Shown: positions 26,131 to 34,092 of the stretch, one piece after another
How the letters are laid out: each line of letters opens with the position of its first letter
Position numbering within the stretch: the first letter of the stretch is position 1
Source of the DNA: an uncultured Porphyromonadaceae bacterium
Lineage (GTDB): Bacteria; Bacteroidota; Bacteroidia; Bacteroidales; Muribaculaceae
Direction: 5' to 3'
Assembly: GCA_902495075.1 (NCBI GenBank)
Contig: CABUVO010000001.1
Location: 1-64,000 of the forward strand
DNA: 64,000 nucleotides
The notes under the pieces: generated by a model
The model's input: the letters and a program-made list of their open reading frames with translations, nothing else
What the model was told of the DNA's origin: nothing
Database searches by the model: none
Translations under genes and position numbers: made by a program

Positions 26131-28026
26131 ATGACAGATGTAATCAGACTGTTGCCTGATTCCGTGGCAAATCAGATAGCCGCAGGCGAGGTGATACAAC
26201 GTCCTTCGTCAGCAATAAAGGAGTTGGTGGAGAATGCTGTTGATGCTGGTGCCACCGACATCCGTGTCGTGGTCAAGGATGCCGGAAAAACTATGATCCA
26301 GGTGATTGATAACGGTTCCGGCATGTCGGAGACAGATGCCCGCATGGCGTTTGAACGTCATGCCACATCCAAGATCCGCAATGCTGAAGACCTTTTCTCG
26401 CTTCACACGATGGGATTTCGAGGGGAGGCACTTCCTTCAATATGCGCTATATCCGAAGTGGATGTCAAAACCCGCAGGGAAGGTGACAAGCTTGGCACTC
26501 ATCTGGTGATAGCCGGAAGTAAAGTGGAGAGTCAGGAACCATGTGTTTGTGAGAAAGGGACAGTCATCACGGTGAAAAAACTTTTTTTCAATGTGCCGGC
26601 TCGCCGTAAGTTTCTCAAAAGCGATAATGTGGAGCTTACCAATATTATTCGTGAATTTGAAAGAATGGCATTGGTTAACAATCATATCCGTTTAGGTCTT
26701 GATACCGGTAACCGTATTATTGATTTGCGTGCCGGATCGCTGAAGCAGAGAATCATAGATCTTTGGAAATCGAGCCTTGATAATCAACTTTTGCCAATCA
26801 ATGTCGACACCGCTTTGGTGAAGATCGAGGGATACGTGTCACGTCCTGAATATGCACGTCGCCGGAATCCATTGCAGTTTCTTATTGCCAATGGCAGAAA
26901 TATGCGTCATCCATATTTTCATAAAGCGGTGATAGGTTGTTATGACTCATTGATTGCGCCCGACACGCAGCCATGCTATTTCTTGAAATTTACAGTGGAT
27001 CCGCAGAGTGTGGATGTTAATCGTAGTCCTACGAAAGATGAGATAAAATTCGAGTATGAACAGCAGATTTGGCCGATTCTTCAAGCCGCGGTGAAAGCAG
27101 CGCTTGGAAAGTTTGCTGCTGTGCCATCTATAGATTTTACCTCCGATGCCATCCCTGTGCGACCTCTGCGAGAAGGGGAATTACCCAAGGAGCCGGTGAT
27201 CGAGATGCCGAAGAATTATAATCCTTTCAAGACGGAATATGAAAGGAAACCGTCTACTTCAAACTGGGAATCCCTTTATGAGAATTTCAAGCGCGGAGGG
27301 GATAATGTTAAAACAGACCTCCCCGAATCTGAGCATGTTAGGGATTTTCAGCAGATAGGCAATGAGACGGTGACATTATTTCCTGAACCAGATAGAGATG
27401 CTATCGGTGGAGACTCTTTATTTGATGAGGATCTGAAAGATAAGGTTACACCTCTATGCATGCAGTATGCCTCAAAATATATCATCACCTCCTCTCGCGA
27501 TGGATTGATGATAATAGATCAGCATAGGGCTCATGTAAAGATTCTTTATGAAGAATATATTCGTAGGGTAGACAATATGGAAGTAGTGTCGCAGAGCGTG
27601 ATGTTTCCTGAGACGATCACGCTTGACGAATCGCAGCGCGCGGCATTGCTCGAGATTGATGATGACTTGAAGCGGCTTGGCTTTTCGCTTGAGTATGAAT
27701 CGGGGGAAAACTGGCAGATTGTAGCACTCCCGGCAATGTTAAAGAAAGGGAGTCCCAAAGATATTGTTCTTAGAATACTGGATTCTGTGACGGAAGATTC
27801 CGCAAATTATGGTCTTGACGGAAGGGGAGAGGTGTCCATAACACAACGGGCAGCGTTGATGATGGCAAGATCATCAGCCATAAGGAGAGGCGAGAAACTG
27901 ACAGCTTCGGAGATGGAACATCTCTGCGCCGAACTTTTTGCACTCCCTGATCCTGTGTTTACACCCAATGGCAACCGCATCTTCTGTCTTCTCGATCAAT
28001 CCCGCCTCGACTCTCTTTTCATGTAA
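26131..28026 (+). CDS. mutL: DNA mismatch repair protein MutL
   Basis: A 631-residue GHKL ATPase. N-terminal motifs are ENAVDAGATDI, DNGSGM and TMGFRGEALPSI, and the second ATPase half has NGRNMRHPYFHKAV. The C-terminal dimerisation domain contains IDQHRAHVKILYEEY. Compared with the endonuclease motif DQHAxxExxxxE, the first Glu position is Val. I prefer the ATG at 26131 over the GTG at 26122, because it starts the conserved block directly. It lies 10 nt after the OstA-like gene and is probably co-transcribed with the envelope genes. Confidence 0.94.
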   Translation: MTDVIRLLPDSVANQIAAGEVIQRPSSAIKELVENAVDAGATDIRVVVKDAGKTMIQVIDNGSGMSETDARMAFERHATSKIRNAEDLFSLHTMGFRGEALPSICAISEVDVKTRREGDKLGTHLVIAGSKVESQEPCVCEKGTVITVKKLFFNVPARRKFLKSDNVELTNIIREFERMALVNNHIRLGLDTGNRIIDLRAGSLKQRIIDLWKSSLDNQLLPINVDTALVKIEGYVSRPEYARRRNPLQFLIANGRNMRHPYFHKAVIGCYDSLIAPDTQPCYFLKFTVDPQSVDVNRSPTKDEIKFEYEQQIWPILQAAVKAALGKFAAVPSIDFTSDAIPVRPLREGELPKEPVIEMPKNYNPFKTEYERKPSTSNWESLYENFKRGGDNVKTDLPESEHVRDFQQIGNETVTLFPEPDRDAIGGDSLFDEDLKDKVTPLCMQYASKYIITSSRDGLMIIDQHRAHVKILYEEYIRRVDNMEVVSQSVMFPETITLDESQRAALLEIDDDLKRLGFSLEYESGENWQIVALPAMLKKGSPKDIVLRILDSVTEDSANYGLDGRGEVSITQRAALMMARSSAIRRGEKLTASEMEHLCAELFALPDPVFTPNGNRIFCLLDQSRLDSLFM

Positions 28027-28039
28027 AAGGGAATTGATC

Positions 28040-28224
28040 TTAAGTAAGTATTGAAAATTAGTTTATAATAAGTAAATGTATTGCTTATTTAAATTTTGAA
28101 TCTTTTGGATGCTTTCCTGTTTTCTCATCAGTCACATAGCCCGCTATGCTCCTTCTTCGAAATCAAGAAATCATCTCAAAATCTCCTAAAATTTAATATA
28201 AGCTAATTTCCAACACTTACTTAC
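28040..28224. repeat. Element bounded by a 26-nt inverted repeat
   Basis: The left arm (28040-28065) and right arm (28199-28224) match as reverse complements at 22 of 26 positions, sharing TAAGTAAGT, TTG, AAATTAG and TTA. Just inside, the left side has GCTTATTTAAATTTTG and the right side the complementary CTAAAATTTAATATAAGC, so pairing extends further with an insertion of about 20 nt on the left. The core contains a small hairpin (CATAG-CCCG-CTATG). It sits between the 3' ends of mutL and the SDR gene. No ORF is convincing. It may be a MITE-like or dispersed intergenic element. Confidence 0.5.
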
Positions 28225-28234
28225 GGCAATTAAA

Positions 28235-29014
28235 TTAGTCAAGGGTCTGGACACCTCCACCGTTCACCATCAAGGTCTGGCCGCTGATCCATGCGGAAAT
28301 GGGTGATGCAAAATACAATACCACGCCTGCAATGTCGGCTGTTTCGCCAAGACGTTTAATAGGAGTATGGGCAAACATTTTTGCTTCGATTTCCGGTGTG
28401 AGTACAGATGAAAGGGCATTTGTCCTTGTAGCACCGGGACCGACATTGTTGATACGCACGCCCATCGGGCCATAATCGTAGGCAAGGTTTGTGGCGAGAT
28501 GGTTTAGGGCTGCTTTTGATGAAGCGTATATCGCCATCCCGGCTTCACTATTGATACTGCTCATCGAAGTTATGTTGATAATGCTGCCATATCCCGACTG
28601 CTCCATATAGGGAGCAACCAGTTTGCAGAGCTGCCAAGGTGCGAAAACATTGATAGCGTAGATGCGTTTCACATAAGACATGTCTATCTTATAAGGATTC
28701 TCTCTGCCTCCTCCTCCCATTCCGACATTATTGACAAGGATATTTATTGTGCCATAAGTATTGACTGCGAAATCAGTCAAGTTTTTCAGATCGTCATCCA
28801 CAAGCACATTGCATGCCACAGGAGTAGCTTTGCCTCCATCCTTAGATATTTTATCAGCAACATTTTTGGCTTTCTCAAAAGAGAGGTCACTGACAACAAC
28901 ACTCGCGCCGGCTGCTGCAAGTATTTCACAACTGGCTTTGCCTATGCCGTCGCCACCGCCGGTGACAACCGCAACCTTCCCAGAAAGGTCGAAAAGTTTT
29001 TCAATATCCATCAT
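28235..29014 (-). CDS. SDR oxidoreductase resembling 7-alpha-hydroxysteroid dehydrogenase
   Basis: A 259-residue classical short-chain dehydrogenase. The cofactor loop is TGGGDGIG (18-25), Asp43 after VVVSD suggests NAD(H) preference, NNVG is at 95-98, and the catalytic set is Ser150, Tyr163 (YASSKAA) and Lys167. From memory of the E. coli HdhA sequence, many blocks are shared: AGASVVVSD, LVAP-M, ITSM, SVLTPEIE-KM, HTPI-RLG, and a C-terminal GGGVQ-L. That supports a hydroxysteroid dehydrogenase-like activity on bile acids, but SDR substrate calls by motif are uncertain. It is transcribed alone, with a hairpin just before the start. Confidence 0.8.
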   Translation of the reverse strand: MMDIEKLFDLSGKVAVVTGGGDGIGKASCEILAAAGASVVVSDLSFEKAKNVADKISKDGGKATPVACNVLVDDDLKNLTDFAVNTYGTINILVNNVGMGGGGRENPYKIDMSYVKRIYAINVFAPWQLCKLVAPYMEQSGYGSIINITSMSSINSEAGMAIYASSKAALNHLATNLAYDYGPMGVRINNVGPGATRTNALSSVLTPEIEAKMFAHTPIKRLGETADIAGVVLYFASPISAWISGQTLMVNGGGVQTLD

Positions 29015-29018
29015 ACTT

Positions 29019-29057
29019 AAATAACAACAAATTCATTTAAAGAGTTGGTTGTTATTT
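29019..29057 (-). promoter_or_regulatory. Palindrome just upstream of the SDR start
   Basis: AAATAACAAC and GTTGTTATTT form a perfect 10-bp inverted repeat with a 19-nt spacer, ending 5 nt before the SDR start codon. It could be an operator or a leader hairpin. Confidence 0.4.
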
Positions 29058-29480
29058 GTCAAAGGTTGGTAAACTGTTTGGCAAATATTATTACCGGATA
29101 ATTTTTAATTGCTGTTTGTAGCTGAATATCAGCATAACCATTTCCCAAAAGATGTACTAAAAATGTACTAATAGCAGAAAATAGAGAAAGGGGAGAAAGT
29201 GTTTTGTTAATAATTAATGGTTGTTGAGGATTTTTAATTGCGGTGATTTTCGTTGATTTACTGCTTTTGAGATGGCATTGATGCTTTTCGAGATGAGGAT
29301 GTAGAGCGGGGGAAAAGAAAATTACAGGAGAGGCCGAAAAGGATTCCTTACTTAATGCATTCTTTTTTCCCCAGCTCAATATTTAGAGATGAAAACAAGT
29401 ATAGATAGTTATGGATATATATCATAGTATCAAACCATACTTAAATGGTCAATACAACCATGCTTATTATGCAATGCAAT
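29058..29480. other. Intergenic stretch with no supported gene
   Basis: About 420 AT-rich bases between the SDR start and the acetyltransferase end. A 106-codon minus-strand frame (29059-29379) lacks any recognisable domain and its composition looks random. Short direct repeats are present (ATGTACTAA twice at 29153-29172; TTTTTAATTGC at about 29102 and 29231). No clear TAnnTTTG box or hairpin terminator is seen. Confidence 0.5.
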
Positions 29481-30047
29481 TTAGTCTATTACTTTAATTA
29501 ATTTTGCAGGTACGCCACCTACTATTGTGCGAGGTGCAACATTTTTTGTAACCACAGCTCCTGCCGCGACAATAGCACCATCGCCGATTGTCACACCGGG
29601 AGTGATCGTTACATTCGCGCTAATCCACACATCCTTGCCAATATGGATAGGTTTGAAAGTCATGGAGCCACGTTTTTCCGGCGAAGGGTCATGATTTATT
29701 GTCGCCATCACACAGTTGTGTCCGATAAGCGAACCATTGCCGATGAATATCCCTCCCTGGTCCTGAAATTTGCAGCCCATATTTATAAATACATTCTTAC
29801 CTATATGCAGATTCTTCCCGAAATCTGAATATATCGGAGGGAACAGGTCGACAGTGCTGTCTATCTGCTCACCTGTCAGTTCTGATAACAATTCCCGCAA
29901 TGCTTCAGGGGAATGATACCGGTTATTGATTTCCATAGTTATGCGTATAGCTTCCTGCGACGCCGTATGCATGAACAGATGCTCTTGAGACCCGTCAATC
30001 ACGGTGCCGTGAACTGCTATATAGTCGTTGTATTCCTGTGCTGTCAT
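29481..30047 (-). CDS. Sugar O-acetyltransferase (maltose/galactoside acetyltransferase family)
   Basis: A 188-residue left-handed beta-helix acyltransferase. An N-terminal helical region is followed by hexapeptide repeats (IHIGKDVWISANVTITPGVTIG and similar). The catalytic His is in ATINHDPSPEKRG, and the C-terminal NVAPRTIVGGVPAKLIK is typical of the Maa/LacA/NodL group, which acetylates sugars from acetyl-CoA. It starts 3 nt after the stop of the AraC regulator gene on the same strand, so the two form an operon. Confidence 0.88.
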   Translation of the reverse strand: MTAQEYNDYIAVHGTVIDGSQEHLFMHTASQEAIRITMEINNRYHSPEALRELLSELTGEQIDSTVDLFPPIYSDFGKNLHIGKNVFINMGCKFQDQGGIFIGNGSLIGHNCVMATINHDPSPEKRGSMTFKPIHIGKDVWISANVTITPGVTIGDGAIVAAGAVVTKNVAPRTIVGGVPAKLIKVID

Positions 30048-30050
30048 TTT

Positions 30051-30956
30051 TCAATTATTGGATAAAAATTCATTTCTAAAGGCACTCGGACTTTTCCCTG
30101 TGATGCGCTTGAACAGCCGTGTAAAATGTTGTGGATACTGAAATCCAAGGTCGTATGCAATGACGCTGATGTCATTGTCTGTGGCGGCAAGTCTCCGTTT
30201 TGCTTCGGCAATGAGTTTGAGAGCAATGATTTCCTGCGGAGTATTTCCGGTTTCCCGTTTTATGAGGTCTCCAAAATAACCCGGTGTGAGATTTGCTTTT
30301 TCAGCAAAATATGACACTTTCGGCACTTCATCCAAAGTCTTGCCACTGGAATATATGTCTGTCAGCTCCTTCTCAAAAGCAGCCACGACCGACGAATTTA
30401 CATTATGACGCGTGAGGAACTGCCGGTCATAGAAACGGCTTAGATATTCCAACAGTACCTGAATATTAGCTGAAATCAAATCGGTGGAATGGCTGTCTAT
30501 CGGATATTCTATTTCATCTCTGATTTTTCCCAGACAGTCCATAAAAATATTTTTTTCTTTTTCTGACAGATGCAAAGCTTCTCTTTGGGAATATCTGAAA
30601 TAGCCGAAATTGCTTATTTTCCCGGCAAGCGGTGTCCCACATATCAGGTCGGGATGAAACATGAGACCAACGACATCCGGAGCAAGAGGCTCGTCGGAGC
30701 TGTCAACATCTATTATCTGCCCTGGGCTGAAACATACGACTGTCCCTTCCTGATAGTCGTAGTATTCGCGTCCATATTTCAAGGAACAGTTTACACCATT
30801 TTTCAGATACAGGGCATAAACGCCATAGTTCATTCTTAGCCTGTCAAAACGCTTTGTCGCTTTTTTCAGATCAATGACCGTTACAAGCGGATGGGAGGTT
30901 GTGAGACCATATAATTTATTATATGCGTCTATTGAGTTCAGATTGAGGGTGTCCAT
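30051..30956 (-). CDS. AraC family transcriptional regulator
   Basis: A regulator of about 301 residues. The N-terminal half is a cupin-like sensor domain. The C-terminal 100 residues are the double helix-turn-helix: first helix pair around YFAEKANLTPGYFGDLIKRE and second around ISVIAYDLGFQYPQHFTRLF, ending KRITGKSPSAFR. A TAATTTTG box ends 4 nt before the upstream ATG at 30965, so the second ATG at 30956 is the better start. It is divergent from the flavodoxin-hydrolase operon at 31.1 kb and co-transcribed with the acetyltransferase gene. Regulation of both is likely. Confidence 0.9.
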   Translation of the reverse strand: MDTLNLNSIDAYNKLYGLTTSHPLVTVIDLKKATKRFDRLRMNYGVYALYLKNGVNCSLKYGREYYDYQEGTVVCFSPGQIIDVDSSDEPLAPDVVGLMFHPDLICGTPLAGKISNFGYFRYSQREALHLSEKEKNIFMDCLGKIRDEIEYPIDSHSTDLISANIQVLLEYLSRFYDRQFLTRHNVNSSVVAAFEKELTDIYSSGKTLDEVPKVSYFAEKANLTPGYFGDLIKRETGNTPQEIIALKLIAEAKRRLAATDNDISVIAYDLGFQYPQHFTRLFKRITGKSPSAFRNEFLSNN

Positions 30957-30969
30957 TGTTTCCATGTTG

Positions 30970-30977
30970 CAAAATTA
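30970..30977 (-). promoter_or_regulatory. -7 box of the AraC gene promoter
   Basis: TAATTTTG on the minus strand, immediately before the AraC gene, implies a leader of only about 10 nt. Confidence 0.5.
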
Positions 30978-31026
30978 ATCATTAAAATCCATGTTTTCAT
31001 CATTATCCCGATAGATGGTAGACTTC

Positions 31027-31040
31027 ACCACAATAGTGGT
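31027..31040. promoter_or_regulatory. Candidate operator palindrome in the divergent promoter
   Basis: ACCAC-AATA-GTGGT is a perfect 5-bp inverted repeat, 24 bp upstream of the flavodoxin -7 box and between two divergent promoters. An AraC-family site is a possibility. Confidence 0.35.
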
Positions 31041-31063
31041 ATGCTTGACTGACGGATACTGTC

Positions 31064-31071
31064 TAATTTTG
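31064..31071 (+). promoter_or_regulatory. -7 box of the flavodoxin-hydrolase operon
   Basis: TAATTTTG lies 26 nt before the flavodoxin ATG. A TTGAC at 31045-31049 is 16 nt upstream, slightly short of the usual spacing. Confidence 0.55.
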
Positions 31072-31096
31072 CACTTGTAATAACATCCCAAAGAAT

Positions 31097-31687
31097 ATGA
31101 AAGCAAGATTAAACACTATTATTACAGCAGTTTTATTGCTGGCGATGCTGATTCCCTTCGCTTCTTGTTCGGCAAAAAGTTCTTCAGGCAATGCGCCGAA
31201 ACAAGAAACAGCGAATTCGAAAACACTTGTGGCATATTTTTCAGCGCAGGGACACACGAAGGCCGTAGCTGAAAAAATCGCGTCCATTACAGGTGGTGAA
31301 CTTTTTGAAATAACCCCGGTGAATATATATACTGAAGAAGATCTTGACGGTTGGAATGAAAGCGCACGCGGCACACGCGAATCTAAAGACCGTAGCACTC
31401 GCCCGGAAATTGCCAACCGTGTTGAGAACTTTGAAAAGTATGACACCATCTATCTCGGTTTTCCGATATGGTGGTTTACCGCTCCTACAATCATCAATAC
31501 CTTTCTTGAGAGTTATGACACGGAAGAAAAGACAATAATCCCATTTGCGACATCAGGTGGCAGTAGCTACGGCGATACCGAAAAAGACTTGCGTGTTTCT
31601 GCTACAAAAGCTGTATTCAAACCCGGAAGGGTTCTTAACGGAATGGATGAGCAACAGATAAGACAATGGATTAAAAGTCTTAAGTGA
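31097..31687 (+). CDS. Flavodoxin-like lipoprotein
   Basis: A 196-residue flavodoxin-fold protein with a lipoprotein signal (lipobox near FASC; Cys about 23) and a Ser/Gly linker. The fold starts at TLVAYFSAQGHTKAVAEKI, the phosphate loop for FMN, and continues with LGFPIWWFTAPTIINTFLESYD, typical of the flavodoxin_4 group. Attachment to a membrane suggests electron transfer outside the cytoplasm, though export of a flavin protein needs explanation. It heads a plus-strand operon with a cyclophilin-like protein, a hydrolase and an FMN reductase. Confidence 0.87.
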   Translation: MKARLNTIITAVLLLAMLIPFASCSAKSSSGNAPKQETANSKTLVAYFSAQGHTKAVAEKIASITGGELFEITPVNIYTEEDLDGWNESARGTRESKDRSTRPEIANRVENFEKYDTIYLGFPIWWFTAPTIINTFLESYDTEEKTIIPFATSGGSSYGDTEKDLRVSATKAVFKPGRVLNGMDEQQIRQWIKSLK

Positions 31688-31720
31688 CCGTTCTCCAATT
31701 AATATAAAAGCAGAATAATA

Positions 31721-32275
31721 ATGAACAGGATTTTTATAGTCAGTTTGATGGTTATGTGCTGTCCTTTATCCCTATTGGCGCAGAACTCTGTGTATATCAC
31801 AGTCGGTGGCAGAAGCGAGACAATCACATTAGTCAATAACGATGTCACCCGAAGATTGCTGGAGATTCTGGCAAACGGCCCTATGTCAGTCTCCCTGAAT
31901 GATTACGGCGGGTTCGAGAAAGTCGGCACTCTACCTATGTCACTCCCTACCTCGGATAGTCGTATCACCACCGAACCTGGCGACGTGATTCTCTATCAAG
32001 GAAGAAATCTGGTTATCTTTTATGGGTCGAACACATGGAGTTATACCAGACTGGGTAAAATCAATTCATTGTCAGCTAATGAAATCAGGGCATTTCTTGG
32101 TAATGGTGCAGTTGAGATTACACTGTCATTATCCCCGATGTCAGGGATTGAGGATATTACAACAGACAATACCAATTCTGATATCGTATATGACCTGAAA
32201 GGCAACCGTATAAATGGGCAGCCTCATGTGCCGGGGCTGTATATAGTCAACGGACGGAAAATAATTATAAAATAA
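31721..32275 (+). CDS. Exported cyclophilin-like fold protein with Por-tail-like C-terminus
   Basis: A 184-residue protein with a signal peptide (IVSLMVMCCPLSLLAQ). Residues about 25-140 match the small bacterial cyclophilin-like fold (VYITVGGRSETITLVNND, then TEPGDVILYQGRNLVIFYGSN), which usually lacks isomerase catalytic residues. After a linker the last 28 residues (DLKGNRI ... GLYIVNGRKIIIK) resemble the type A C-terminal sorting tail of the Por secretion system. Whether this genome encodes that system cannot be seen here. It lies 33 nt after the flavodoxin gene. Confidence 0.8.
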   Translation: MNRIFIVSLMVMCCPLSLLAQNSVYITVGGRSETITLVNNDVTRRLLEILANGPMSVSLNDYGGFEKVGTLPMSLPTSDSRITTEPGDVILYQGRNLVIFYGSNTWSYTRLGKINSLSANEIRAFLGNGAVEITLSLSPMSGIEDITTDNTNSDIVYDLKGNRINGQPHVPGLYIVNGRKIIIK

Positions 32276-32286
32276 ATACATTCATT

Positions 32287-33360
32287 ATGGCAAACATAAG
32301 AACTATTTTAGTGGCTATCCTCGGTAGCTTGGCAGTAACCGCGAGTTCGCAGGCTGACAGCAATCCCAACACTAATACCGGATTCGCGCCGGAAGAAAAG
32401 TTGGTCATGACTCAGGAATGGGACAAGACATTTCCTAAGAGCGAGATGGTGAATCACCAGAAAGTGACATTTACCAACCGCTATGGTATCACACTTGCCG
32501 CGGATATGTACACTCCGAAAGATATTAACGGCAAACTTCCGGCAATCGCCGTAAGCGGTCCTTTCGGAGCCGTAAAAGAGCAGTCAAGCGGTATTTATGC
32601 CCAAGAGCTTGCTGAACGGGGATTTATTACCATCGCATTTGACCCGTCTTTTACAGGTGAAAGTGGCGGTCATCCACGCAGTGTGGCATCTCCGGATATC
32701 AACACCGAGGATTTCTCCGCCGCTGTGGATTATCTATCCAATCGTTCAGATGTTAATCCGGAACAGATAGGAATAATCGGTATCTGCGGCTGGGGTGGTT
32801 TCGCAATCAATGCCGCAGCAAATGACCCGCGGATAAAGGCCACCGTTGCCTCTACCATGTATGATATAAGCAGGGGAACCGCCAATGGTTATTTCGATGC
32901 CTCTGACAATGCTGATTCACGCAATAAGATGCGTAGAGATCTCGCAGCCCAACGAACAGAAGATTATAAACAAAAGGAATATGCGAGAACCGAAATGAAT
33001 CCCAAGCCTGCGGAAGAAGCACCTCAGTTCATCAAGGACTATTATGACTACTATAAGACCAAACGAGGGTTTCACCCGCGCTCCATCAATTCGGGAATCG
33101 GATGGAACAAGACTTCCACTCTCGGTTTTCTTAATGCACCTATCCTCGCATATAGTGATGACATCCAAAGTGCCGTGCTGCTTATTCATGGAGAAAAAGC
33201 CCATTCTCTTTATTTCAGTGAGGGGGCTATCAAGAAACTGAAGGGTAACAATAAGGAACTGATGATTATTCCCGGAGCTGTCCACACAGACCTCTATGAC
33301 AAGATAGACATTATTCCTTTTGACAAAATTGAGTTGTTCTTCAAGGAAAACTTAAGATAA
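32287..33360 (+). CDS. Exported alpha/beta hydrolase with Cys nucleophile motif
   Basis: A 357-residue protein with a signal peptide (LVAILGSLAVTASSQA). An alpha/beta hydrolase fold follows: oxyanion region SGPFGAVKEQSSG, acid region, and a nucleophile elbow reading GICGWGG, so Cys replaces the common Ser (G-x-C-x-G, as in dienelactone hydrolases). The C-terminal His is in PGAVHTDLYD. Substrate unknown. The gene starts 11 nt after the cyclophilin-like gene and its stop abuts the next ATG, so it is in the middle of an operon. Confidence 0.85.
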   Translation: MANIRTILVAILGSLAVTASSQADSNPNTNTGFAPEEKLVMTQEWDKTFPKSEMVNHQKVTFTNRYGITLAADMYTPKDINGKLPAIAVSGPFGAVKEQSSGIYAQELAERGFITIAFDPSFTGESGGHPRSVASPDINTEDFSAAVDYLSNRSDVNPEQIGIIGICGWGGFAINAAANDPRIKATVASTMYDISRGTANGYFDASDNADSRNKMRRDLAAQRTEDYKQKEYARTEMNPKPAEEAPQFIKDYYDYYKTKRGFHPRSINSGIGWNKTSTLGFLNAPILAYSDDIQSAVLLIHGEKAHSLYFSEGAIKKLKGNNKELMIIPGAVHTDLYDKIDIIPFDKIELFFKENLR

Positions 33361-34056
33361 ATGGAAAGAAGGACATTTATACGAAACGGACTGATTGCTG
33401 CCGGAGGCGTGATTCTCGGAGGTGCAGGCATATTCCGTCTTTTCAAGACCGAGCCTGTAAATGATGACCATATGCCTGCTAAAATAAAGAAAGTATCAGA
33501 AGGAAACGGTAAAAAAATAATGGTGTTGATGAGTGCCGGCACTCGAAAGGGCAACACCGACCGTCTGACAGATTCTTACATAAAAGGAATGGCTGAAAAA
33601 GGACATTCTGTCACTAAAGTCTATCTGGGTAGTATGCATATTGCAGGCTGTCGCGGTTGCGGTGCTTGCCAATGCAATGGAAACCATTGTGTAGTTCAAG
33701 ACGATATGCAGAAACTGTATCCACTGTTCAAAGAGAGTGAAGTGGTCGTAATGTCTTCTCCTCTGTATTTCTGGACTATAACCGCCAAACTAAAATCATT
33801 TGTAGAACGCTTGTATGCCATATCGGTCAATGACAGTTATCCCGCCAAAGAAACGGTTTTGTTGATGACGGCAGGAGATAATAGTGAGAAAACATTTGAC
33901 CAGGTCAGAAGCTATTGGAAAGTAATCAGCGGTGTGTTGGGAGATAAGTCCATAGCGACATATTTTGCCGGAGGATGCAAAGGATGTGAAGCTGATAGTA
34001 GATATATTTCAGCTACTCATCTTGATAATGCGTATAATCTCGGCAGACAGTTATAA
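33361..34056 (+). CDS. Flavodoxin-family NAD(P)H-dependent FMN reductase with Tat-like signal
   Basis: A 231-residue protein. The N-terminus MERRTFIRNGLIAAGGVILGG has the RRxFI twin-arginine pattern and a hydrophobic segment, which suggests export in folded form with its cofactor. The FMN reductase domain begins at KIMVLMSAGTRKGNTDRL and contains GCRGCGACQCNG, a Cys-rich loop seen in iron-sulfur flavoprotein-like members, then SSPLYFWTITAKLKSFVERL. It starts directly after the hydrolase stop (TAA then ATG). Confidence 0.86.
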   Translation: MERRTFIRNGLIAAGGVILGGAGIFRLFKTEPVNDDHMPAKIKKVSEGNGKKIMVLMSAGTRKGNTDRLTDSYIKGMAEKGHSVTKVYLGSMHIAGCRGCGACQCNGNHCVVQDDMQKLYPLFKESEVVVMSSPLYFWTITAKLKSFVERLYAISVNDSYPAKETVLLMTAGDNSEKTFDQVRSYWKVISGVLGDKSIATYFAGGCKGCEADSRYISATHLDNAYNLGRQL

Positions 34057-34092
34057 GATTGTTAGCAGGCAAAGTAAAAAACTTATACACCA

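Noticed and set aside
29059..29379. 106-codon minus-strand frame in an intergenic region
   Set aside because: No domain, no signal and no promoter; composition resembles random AT-rich translation.
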